Assembly (NCBI GenBank): GCA_013695395.1
Contig: JACDAP010000569.1
Span: 1 to 15,182 of the forward strand
Direction of reading: 5' to 3'
Length of the DNA stretch: 15,182 nucleotides
DNA from: Solirubrobacterales bacterium
GTDB lineage: Bacteria > Actinomycetota > Thermoleophilia > Solirubrobacterales > Solirubrobacteraceae
Part shown: positions 8,729 to 14,711 of the stretch, piece after piece
How the letters are laid out: every line of letters starts with the position of its first letter
Position numbering within the stretch: position 1 is the stretch's first letter
Program-made: the position numbers and the translations under genes
The notes under the pieces: generated by a model
Seen by the model: only the letters and a program-made list of their open reading frames with translations
The model's database searches: none
Told to the model about the DNA's origin: nothing

Positions 8729-8767
8729 GGCGAGCGCATAATTCCCTCTTTCCCTACCGGCTTTGTA

Positions 8768-8773
8768 TAGATT
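8768..8773 (+). promoter_or_regulatory. Predicted -10 box of the amidohydrolase gene, leaderless
   Basis: TAGATT is followed by GGGGCC (6 nt) and the GTG at 8780. It shares a 63-bp divergent intergenic region with the GIY-YIG promoter. No clear -35 box is seen. Confidence 0.45.
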
Positions 8774-8779
8774 GGGGCC

Positions 8780-9716
8780 GTGCTCGCGATCGACATGCAC
8801 CAGCATCTCTGGCCCGAGCCGGTGCTCCGGGCGCTCGAGCGCCGGATCGTGGCTCCGTGCGCGGAGCGCATCGAGGGCGGGTGGCTCGTGCAGCTTCCGG
8901 GAGAGCCCGCGTTCCTCGTCGACCCGACGGACCACGACCTCTCGACGCGCCGAGCAGACGTGCGGTGTGCCGGCCTCGACCGGGCGCTGGTCGCCCTCTC
9001 CCCACCGGTCGGGATTGAGACGCTGCCGCCTGAGCAGGCGGCACCGATCCTCCGCGCCTGGAACGACGCGGCCTCCGAGCTCCCGACCGAGCTCGGCTGG
9101 TGGGGCTCGGTTCCCTTGGCGGCGAGCGCGGAGCAGGTCGTCGCTGCGGCCGACGACGCTCGATGCCGGCGCAGCGGGAATCATCGTCGGTGCGGCCGCG
9201 CTGGCGGACCCCGGACTGCTACGCCGTCGGGCCCCGCTGCTCGACCGCCTGCAGGAGCGCCTGGCCCCGCTCTTCGTCCATCCCGGGCCCGCCCCGGGAA
9301 CCCTCACGCCGGAGACGGTCGCCGCCGACTGGTGGGCGCCGAGCGTGCGCTACGTCGCCGAGCTCCATTCGGCCTGGCACGCGTGGGCAGCGCAGGGGCG
9401 GGATGCCCACCCCTGCCTCCATGTCGTGTGGGCCGCCCTCGCCGGGCTCGCGCCGCTGCACGCGGAGCGGACCGCGCTCCGCGGTGGACCTGTCCTCGAC
9501 GAGCCCGATCCGCTCCAGTTCTACGACACCTCGGGTTACGGGCCTCGTGCGCTGCGAGCCATGGCCTGCGTGGTCGGCACGAGCCAGCTCGTGCACGGGA
9601 CCGACAGCCCGGTGGTGCTCTCCTCGAACGAGCTGCCCCTCGGCGCTGAGGCACACGCCGCGATCAGGACCGGCAACGTCGCGCGGCTCCTCGGGACCGC
9701 CTGGGTGCCCGCATGA
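8780..9716 (+). pseudogene. Amidohydrolase (metal-dependent TIM-barrel hydrolase) with a frameshift near 9158
   Basis: Two reading frames together give one amidohydrolase-2-like protein of about 311 residues. The first frame, from GTG at 8780, gives AIDMHQHLWP with the metal-binding pair His7 and His9, and runs sensibly to VVAAADD (codon ending 9157). The protein then continues one base later, at 9159, as LDAGAAGIIVGAAAL, with LFVHPGP (His167 in the joined protein) and HGTDSPV (Asp275), and stops at 9714-9716. That stop overlaps the next gene as ATGA, which supports the second frame as the true C-terminus. Removing one G in GACGACGCTC restores the frame. It may be a sequencing error or a recent inactivation. 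Substrate unknown; the family includes decarboxylases and lactonases. Expression probably begins at a leaderless promoter. Confidence 0.75.
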
Positions 9717-10198
9717 CGCTCTTGATCACACCTGACCTGACCGCCGCGCAGCTGCGGGACCTCGTGCAGACGGTCGCCGCCGTCCCGGAGCGGTGGCGGA
9801 ACCTCGTCCGGCACGGCGGGGAACGCCACTTCGCCTGCCTGCACCGCGACGACGCAGTGGAGATCTGGGTCGTCTCCTGGATGCCGGGCCACGACACCGG
9901 CTTCCACGACCACGACGACTCCGCGGCGGCCATCCTCGTGGCGGATGGCGCGATCCGCGAACAGCGTCTGGCCGTGGGCGCTCCGAACGTCGATCGCCAC
10001 TTCGGAGCGGGCCAGACCTTCGCCGTGCGCCCCTCGGACATCCACCGCGTTCAGCACGCCGGCGAGGTACCCAGCGTCACGATCCACGCGTACTCACCCC
10101 CGCTGAGGCGGGTGGGGCAGTACGAGGTTGCGCCGAACGGGACGCTGCAGCGCTACACGCAGAACGCAAGCGAGGAGCTGAAGCCGATCGCAACCTGA
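9713..10198 (+). CDS. Cysteine dioxygenase-like cupin, type I
   Basis: At 161 residues it matches the usual bacterial cysteine dioxygenase length. The cupin iron site is visible: FHDHDDS gives His65 and His67, and TIHAYSPPL gives His125, matching the family's third ligand. The preceding HRVQHAG strand is also typical. The enzyme uses O2 and Fe(II) to turn cysteine into cysteine sulfinate in the cytosol; some relatives use 3-mercaptopropionate, which sequence alone does not exclude. The ATG overlaps the amidohydrolase stop (ATGA), so the two are probably translationally coupled and co-transcribed. It has no Shine-Dalgarno sequence of its own that I can see. It converges on the RTX-tailed gene across a 140-bp gap. 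Confidence 0.87.
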   Translation: MTLLITPDLTAAQLRDLVQTVAAVPERWRNLVRHGGERHFACLHRDDAVEIWVVSWMPGHDTGFHDHDDSAAAILVADGAIREQRLAVGAPNVDRHFGAGQTFAVRPSDIHRVQHAGEVPSVTIHAYSPPLRRVGQYEVAPNGTLQRYTQNASEELKPIAT

Positions 10199-10244
10199 CG
10201 GGCGCCCGGGTGCGGTGGAGATCTCCGGCGCTGCAGCGCGCGGT

Positions 10245-10264
10245 GCCGGCGACCGCGGGCCGGC
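10245..10264. terminator. GC-rich hairpin in the convergent gap, weak terminator candidate
   Basis: GCCGGC at 10245-10250 and 10259-10264 can pair around an 8-nt loop. A 12-bp perfect palindrome, GCGCTGCAGCGC (10228-10239), lies just before it. There is no U-tract on either side. The position between two convergent genes is the main reason to consider it. I see nothing else in 10199-10338. Confidence 0.25.
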
Positions 10265-10338
10265 GAGCTACGCGCGTTGCGGCTGTGCGGTGCCTTCGGG
10301 CAGTGACGTTGACCGCGATGGGCGCCGCGGAGGAGGCG

Positions 10339-11157
10339 TCATCGGCGTCGTTCGCAGCCGACGAGGGTGTCCTCGGGGTCGGCGAGGACGGTGTCGTCGC
10401 CCGGGCCGCAATCGACCGTGTCGGCCACGCCGTCGCGGGCGTCGATGACGTCGTCGCCGCTCTCCCCGGTCAGGCAGTCCTCGCCCGGTCCCCCCGTGAT
10501 CGTGTCCGTGCCGGCGCCCCCGTCGATCTCGTCGCCCTCGCGTGAGCCGCTCAGGACATCAGCCCGAGCCGAGCCGAGGATGCGGTTGACGCAGCGGCCG
10601 ACCTCCTCGCGGACGGCCGTCCAGACGAAGTCGATCTCCGCGGTCGCGGCGCGGTACTCGCCGGGGGTGCCGGACGCCGGGCGGGTGACCGTGAAGCGGA
10701 ACGTCCGGTCGGTGCCCGGGCCGAGCTCCCCGACAGGGACGACGTCGAGCGCGTCGAGGCGACCGTCATAGAGCACCGTCGAACCGCCGTCACCGACGGC
10801 CTCGACGAGGAGCCGCAGCTCGTGGGACAGCACACCGCCTCCGCGCCCGGGAACGTCGGCGAGCCCGTTGGCCGAGAGCTCGAAGAGCCCTGCCGCGGCA
10901 CCGGAGTTCGTGATCGTGACACTGCCACCGACCTTGTCGCCGGGGAGCATCATGCGTCCCTCGAGCACGGCGCGGTCGGCGCGGGAGTTGCTGATGCCGA
11001 GCGCGCCGACCGTGCGGACGGTCCGCGCCTCCGGGGTCGGGTCGGCGCGGCTCTCCGCGATGCCCATCCCGGCGAGCACCACAGAGATCGTCGCGATGCC
11101 GATTCCCGTGTGCAGTGCCCCGCGGGCGTCGAGGCGGCGGACGAAGGAGGCGGTCAC
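10339..11157 (-). CDS. Protein E: TasA-like domain with C-terminal RTX calcium-binding repeats
   Basis: 272 residues with an N-terminal hydrophobic segment (about 17-33) that acts as signal peptide or anchor. Residues about 45-180 resemble proteins A and B: ISNSRAD-AVLEGRMMLPGD--GSVTITNSG, then FELS-NGL-D-P, and a closing DFVWTA. The SipW-type Asn-Pro-x-x-F-x-AG signature of B is degenerate here. From about 195 come glycine/aspartate nonapeptide repeats (GGAGTDTIT, GGPGEDCLT, GESGDDVID, CGPGDDTVL) typical of RTX calcium-binding beta-rolls. Four cysteines (189, 228, 250, 268) flank and interrupt the roll and could form disulfides. It starts at GTG 4 nt after the stop of protein D and is the last gene of the operon. 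It is probably extracellular; calcium-dependent attachment or fibre capping is inferred. Confidence 0.8.
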   Translation of the reverse strand: MTASFVRRLDARGALHTGIGIATISVVLAGMGIAESRADPTPEARTVRTVGALGISNSRADRAVLEGRMMLPGDKVGGSVTITNSGAAAGLFELSANGLADVPGRGGGVLSHELRLLVEAVGDGGSTVLYDGRLDALDVVPVGELGPGTDRTFRFTVTRPASGTPGEYRAATAEIDFVWTAVREEVGRCVNRILGSARADVLSGSREGDEIDGGAGTDTITGGPGEDCLTGESGDDVIDARDGVADTVDCGPGDDTVLADPEDTLVGCERRR

Positions 11158-11161
11158 GGTC

Positions 11162-12145
11162 TCAGAACTCCTTGACGGCGTTGGCGGCTTCGAGCACGGA
11201 CGTCGTCGCCATGGGGTTGCCGGCCCGGTCGGTGACGGTCGCCGACGGGCTCCAGCGCATCTGGGCAGCGGCGCCGGTCGTCGCCGCCGTGGCGCTCGGA
11301 GTCCCGAGGACGAGCGTCGTCACGTTGCCCTCCCGGGTCAGCGTCGACGCCGTCCCGGTCTGCCCGAAGGTGATCGGCCGCGACTTGGAGACGAAGTCGT
11401 TGCGCCCGAGCAGCACGGGGGTGCCGGGCACCTCGCCGGCCGCCGTGGTGACCCTCAGCACATCCCCGGTACCGGGCTCGTCGGAGATCGTGGCGGCGAC
11501 GTCGATGGCCGCTCCGCTCCAGCCCGCCAGCATCGAGATCGGCTCTAGCGGCTCGCTCGACGTGTAGACGACGGTGTCGCCCTGCTCGGGGCGACCGACG
11601 GTCCCCCCCGGCGTGTTCGTCGAGCTGATCGCGGTCCCGGTCGGCACCGTGCTGTCCGCAGTGGTCGTGAAGTTCTGGGTCCGGGCGTTGGCCGGCGTGG
11701 CGGAGTCCGTCGAGGTCAGGCTGTAGCCGATCGACCCGTCGGTCAGCCCCGCCTTGGCGGTCAGCGCCGCGCTGCGCCAGTTGTAGGAGAGGCCGCCGAC
11801 GGTCCAGGAGCCCGTCGCGGCCGCAGCGCTGGACGCGGTGCTCAGGCTGCCGACTCCCGCGTTGACCGAGGCGGTACCCGCCGCCGGGTTGCCCTGGTCG
11901 GCGACGTTCGCGTACACGTGGTAGCTGCCGCCGGCGCGGACGTAGCCCGGGTCGCCGCCCGCGACCTTCGAGACGACCGCCGCGGCAGCGCTCGGCGCGG
12001 TCCAGTCGGCAGCGGCCGCGAACGTGCCCCCGGGCGTCGCGGTCTCCTCGACGTATCCCGAGACGGTCCCTGCGATCCCGTGAGCGGCCACCGCGGCGAG
12101 CAGCACGACGCAGGCGGCAAGCCGCCGTGTTCTGCAGTGGCCCAT
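11162..12145 (-). CDS. Protein D: secreted protein with SipW-type N-terminus and Ig-like region
   Basis: 327 residues. After a short basic start and a hydrophobic core (about 9-26), the sequence GYVEETATPGGTFAAAADW (30-48) matches the pattern found just after the SipW cleavage site in TasA/CalY proteins (aromatic, Asp/Glu-Thr, then -TF-A-). Next comes an Ig-like module of a type common in Thermoleophilia exoproteins: DPGYVRAGGSYHVYANVADQGNPA, then YNWRSAALTA and STDSATPANART. Further beta-strand-rich sequence follows, with DTVVYTSSEPLEP, TFGQTGTASTLT and VTDRAGNP. No catalytic motif is seen. The ATG at 12145 shares a base with the stop of signal peptidase 2 (TGATG), so the genes are coupled. 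It is probably an exported matrix or surface protein processed by that peptidase. Confidence 0.75.
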   Translation of the reverse strand: MGHCRTRRLAACVVLLAAVAAHGIAGTVSGYVEETATPGGTFAAAADWTAPSAAAAVVSKVAGGDPGYVRAGGSYHVYANVADQGNPAAGTASVNAGVGSLSTASSAAAATGSWTVGGLSYNWRSAALTAKAGLTDGSIGYSLTSTDSATPANARTQNFTTTADSTVPTGTAISSTNTPGGTVGRPEQGDTVVYTSSEPLEPISMLAGWSGAAIDVAATISDEPGTGDVLRVTTAAGEVPGTPVLLGRNDFVSKSRPITFGQTGTASTLTREGNVTTLVLGTPSATAATTGAAAQMRWSPSATVTDRAGNPMATTSVLEAANAVKEF

Positions 12146-12672
12146 CACAGGTTCCAGATCCGCCGTAGCGCGACGTTCGCCACCGCGCCGAGGATGAGCG
12201 CCAGCAACCCAAGCCGGACCGTCTTGCCGGCGAGTGCGCTCATGACGTAGCCCGCCTTCGGGACCGTCAGCGTGACCCGACGGAGCTGGCCGGAGGCTGC
12301 CGTGGTCCATTGCTCGGCCGAGGGGTTGGCATCGCCGCGGGTGGTCACGGTCACCTGTCGGTCGCCGCGGCGCAGGCCGACGACCCGGTGGGTCGTGGGC
12401 ACGCCGGGCCGGCGCGGGTCGTCGAAGCTCACGATGTCGCCGACGCGGACGTCGCCCATCGCGATGCGCTGCGAGAGCAGGAGGTCGCCGGTCGCGATCG
12501 CGGGCGCCATGCTGCCGCTGCGCTCGATCAGCGGCCGGACGCCTGCCGTGCGGCCGACGAGCAGCGCCGTCAGCAGCACCGCCAAGGCGACGATCGCCAC
12601 CGTGGCCGCACGGTCTGCCCAGCGCAGCGACGCCACCGGGAAGGAGTCGGCGGTGCGGGCTGCGGCGATCAC
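12145..12672 (-). CDS. sipW: Signal peptidase I, SipW/ER type (peptidase 2)
   Basis: 175 residues with one N-terminal membrane segment (about 22-43) and a hydrophobic segment near the C-terminus (about 150-170). The nucleophile is Ser54 in ERSGSMAPAI. The general base is His95 in TTHRVV, in place of the Lys of ordinary bacterial LepB, and Asp114 lies in RGDANPS. The Ser-His-Asp set marks the S26B (ER/archaeal/SipW) class, which processes TasA and CalY-like precursors at the outer face of the membrane. The GTG start overlaps the stop of protein C as GTGA, and its stop overlaps the start of protein D. An open extension upstream of the GTG is antiparallel noise within protein C. Its likely substrates are C and D. 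Confidence 0.9.
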   Translation of the reverse strand: MIAAARTADSFPVASLRWADRAATVAIVALAVLLTALLVGRTAGVRPLIERSGSMAPAIATGDLLLSQRIAMGDVRVGDIVSFDDPRRPGVPTTHRVVGLRRGDRQVTVTTRGDANPSAEQWTTAASGQLRRVTLTVPKAGYVMSALAGKTVRLGLLALILGAVANVALRRIWNL

Positions 12673-13265
12673 GTGTTCTCCGCGACCCAGGAGAAGGAGG
12701 TCGTCGCGTTCTTCCCCTGTCCGCTCGCCTCGTTGCGGAGCGTGACCTGCACCTTGTAGGCGCGGACGTCCCCGGCGCCCCACGTGGTCGGCGCACTGGC
12801 CCGCGGGTCGGCGATGCCGGTGGCCGCGGTGGACCCCAGGCCCGACAGCAGGCCGTTGTAGACGATCCCGGCCCCGCCGTTCCCGTAGTCGGTCGAGTCC
12901 GCCGTGAAGGTGGTGCACGACCCGGCCGCGGGCGTCTGAGTGATCTTCCCGCGGGTGATCTTCAGGTCGAGGTACGCGTCGAGGCCCGTCCCCGTCGTCG
13001 TCCCGTAGAGCCGGACGGTCGAGGGCAGCGTGCCGGTGTAGGTGACGTTGACGCACCCGGTCGTCGTCGTCCCGGGCCGCCCGTTGGAGAAGCTCGCCAC
13101 CGCGGTGCCGGCGTCGTCGTCGGCGATCTCCACCGTTCCGGAGACGAACGAGTTGCCCGGGTTGGCGGTCGTGTCGTTCAAGGCGGACAAGGTGCTCGCG
13201 CCGCCGGCCGTGCCGAGGAGACCCAGCAGGGCGGCGGTGGCGAGCACCTTGGCGCCGAGGCGCAT
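12669..13265 (-). CDS. Protein C: TasA/CalY-like SipW-dependent secreted protein
   Basis: 198 residues. A hydrophobic signal segment (7-22) is followed by LSALNDTTANPGNSFVSGTVEI (26-47), the TasA/camelysin start pattern; Bacillus TasA has AFNDIKSKDATFASGTLDL at this place. The rest is a beta-sandwich-like chain with strands around ASFSN, CVNVTYTGTLPSTVRLYG and YLDLKITRG, ending in SFSWVAENT. Cys71 and Cys117 could form a disulfide. It differs from A, B and E: no LxPGD motif and no CTTGC motif, so it may be a minor subunit comparable to TapA or to a camelysin. I see no clear ribosome binding site in the 33-nt gap after protein B, so it may rely on reinitiation. It is coupled to signal peptidase 2. 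Confidence 0.82.
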   Translation of the reverse strand: MRLGAKVLATAALLGLLGTAGGASTLSALNDTTANPGNSFVSGTVEIADDDAGTAVASFSNGRPGTTTTGCVNVTYTGTLPSTVRLYGTTTGTGLDAYLDLKITRGKITQTPAAGSCTTFTADSTDYGNGGAGIVYNGLLSGLGSTAATGIADPRASAPTTWGAGDVRAYKVQVTLRNEASGQGKNATTSFSWVAENT

Positions 13266-13298
13266 GGTCAGGAAGGGTGCGAGATGTCCCGGCGGGGA

Positions 13299-13871
13299 TC
13301 AGCTCGCAGCCGTCCAGGTGTAGTCGAGCGTGGAGGTCGCGCCCTTGTAGACGTTGTCGGCGCCGTTGGCGCCACCGTCCGGGAAGGTGACTGCGAACTC
13401 GTAGCGGTGCGCCTCGTTGTTGGCGAAGGTCCCGAGCGTGAGCGTGCTCATCGCGCCGAGCGGTCCCGTGTACTTCGTGACGGGAGCCGGACAGCCGGTC
13501 GTGCAGGCGGGGTCGCCGAGGTCCTTGACGACGAGCTGCAGCTTCGTCGAGAAGGCCGGGCTCGCCGGGGCGTCGACCAGGTTCGACTTCGCCAGCGAGA
13601 ACGCGCCGGGGGTGTCGCCGGTGTTCTTGATGTCGACCGTTCCCGTGCTGGTGTCACCGGGCTTCATCTTGCTCGCGGTGAGGATCGCCGTGTTCGTCTT
13701 GGAGTTGCTCTGCGAGAGCGTCCCGGCGCTGAAGACGTTGCTCGGGTTGGCGCTCGTCGAGTTGAAGTTCGCGCCTGACCCCACGGCGAGGGCGGCGGCC
13801 ACCATCAGTGCGCCGAGCCCCCCCAGGAGCTTGCGCGGGTCGGCCTTCCAAAGCGTGCTCAGTCGTGACAT
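13299..13871 (-). CDS. Protein B: TasA-like fibre protein with SipW-type signal
   Basis: 190 residues. A hydrophobic segment (about 15-33) is followed by ANFNSTSANPSNVFSAGTL (34-52), closely matching the processed start of Bacillus TasA. AILTASKMKPGDTSTGTVDIKNTG (62-85) matches the TasA NLKPGD--T region that begins the beta-sandwich. Cys123 and Cys127 form a CTTGC motif shared with protein A. The chain ends in TLDYTWTA, like A and E. SipW-type cleavage is expected near Ala34-Phe36, giving a mature protein of about 155 residues. The ATG at 13871 is preferred over 13904 because GGAAAGGA stands 5 nt before it, the best ribosome binding site in the operon. That suggests high expression and a major-subunit role. 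No catalytic residues are apparent. Confidence 0.88.
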   Translation of the reverse strand: MSRLSTLWKADPRKLLGGLGALMVAAALAVGSGANFNSTSANPSNVFSAGTLSQSNSKTNTAILTASKMKPGDTSTGTVDIKNTGDTPGAFSLAKSNLVDAPASPAFSTKLQLVVKDLGDPACTTGCPAPVTKYTGPLGAMSTLTLGTFANNEAHRYEFAVTFPDGGANGADNVYKGATSTLDYTWTAAS

Positions 13872-13876
13872 GGGAT

Positions 13877-13884
13877 TCCTTTCC
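13877..13884 (-). promoter_or_regulatory. Strong ribosome binding site of TasA-like protein B
   Basis: GGAAAGGA on the minus strand ends 5 nt before the ATG at 13871. It decides between two in-frame ATG codons and implies stronger translation of B than of its neighbours. The 174-bp gap upstream (13872-14045) shows no clear TANNNT or -35 box, so a separate promoter there is unproven. Confidence 0.65.
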
Positions 13885-14045
13885 AAGACCGGATCGCCGG
13901 CCAATCGTGCGCCCTCCCTTGAGGTGCGTCACGGTCCTCCTCGGCCGGTCGCGCGCCGTTCGGAAGCACATGGGAGAGTTTGGAGAGCAATGAACGAATC
14001 GCGGCCTGGCCGGGACCGCTCAGGGTTCCCCGGCGAAGTCGAAGC

Positions 14046-14711
14046 TCAGGCGCCGCGGGCCCAGGCGAAGTCGACGGCGGTCGCCGTCGACGGCAGACCG
14101 ACGAAGACCGGCGCGGCATCCGGGAGTGGCCCGAGCCGCCCGTGGACCGGCATGGCGTCGTGGTCGATCGTGCCCCAGTCCGGAAGGCCCTCGCGCTCGT
14201 CGCCCGCCAGTCGGCCCGCCTCGCGCCACATGCCCATGACGACGGCAAGGGCCGCCACGACGGCCGGTATCCCGATCAGGAACACGCGGTACTGGCGCAT
14301 GCTGAGCAGCGCGAAGAGGTAGCCGATCTTCGGCACGTGGAACATCACCCGGTCCTGGGTGGGCTGCGGCAGCATGAACTCCCAGGCGTCGGGTTCGTTG
14401 TTCGCGTCCCCCTTGGTCTTGTAGACCCGCATGCCCTTGCGGTCGGTGACCTTGACGATGCGGTGCGTCACGAGGTCGAGCGAGGAGAACCCTGGCGGCG
14501 GCGAGTACGTGATCGGGTCGCCGGCCTTGAGCGTCGACGTGGGCACAGGCTTGTCGAAGATGACCGATCCGCGGTCGTAGGTCCCGGTCATCGAGCCGGT
14601 CAGGATCACGTAGCGGTGATAGCCGAGCGCGGCCGGTACGAGCATGATCGCGGCGATCGCGACGATGGCCAGGAACGCCAGGTTCATGACGGCCTGGCGG
14701 ATCGCGGTCAC
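14046..14711 (-). CDS. sipW: Signal peptidase I, SipW/ER type (peptidase 1)
   Basis: 221 residues. The N-terminal membrane segment is at about 10-30. The nucleophile Ser40 is in LTGSMTGTYDRGSVIF, the general base His83 in LVTHRIV, and Asp102 in TKGDANNEPD. This is the Ser-His-Asp type of SipW and eukaryotic SEC11, not the Ser-Lys type of LepB. A second hydrophobic segment (about 140-160) is followed by a tail of some 60 residues, Pro/Asp-rich and not part of the usual core. The GTG start overlaps the stop of protein A (GTGA), the same junction as the other pair. An ATG eight codons in is an alternative start. Its likely substrates are A and, further down the operon, B. Confidence 0.9.
   Translation of the reverse strand: MTAIRQAVMNLAFLAIVAIAAIMLVPAALGYHRYVILTGSMTGTYDRGSVIFDKPVPTSTLKAGDPITYSPPPGFSSLDLVTHRIVKVTDRKGMRVYKTKGDANNEPDAWEFMLPQPTQDRVMFHVPKIGYLFALLSMRQYRVFLIGIPAVVAALAVVMGMWREAGRLAGDEREGLPDWGTIDHDAMPVHGRLGPLPDAAPVFVGLPSTATAVDFAWARGA

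Noticed and set aside
9150..9165. Programmed frameshift in the amidohydrolase
   Set aside because: No slippery heptamer or stimulatory hairpin is evident. An error or a simple mutation explains the break.
8717..9307. Upstream extension of the GIY-YIG gene
   Set aside because: It runs antisense through the amidohydrolase and shows no domain. The ATG at 8716 has a -10 box at the leaderless distance.
12146..12796. Upstream extension of protein D to a 544-codon frame
   Set aside because: The extension is Arg-rich shadow sequence over signal peptidase 2. The ATG at 12145 starts just before a hydrophobic signal segment and shares a base with the preceding stop.
12673..13056. Upstream extension of signal peptidase 2
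   Set aside because: It overlaps protein C in another frame with Arg/His/Asp-rich noise. The GTG at 12672 gives a normal N-terminus and the GTGA overlap.
13417..14322. Plus-strand open frame of 301 codons
   Set aside because: It is antisense to protein B and signal peptidase 1, both of which carry clear family motifs.
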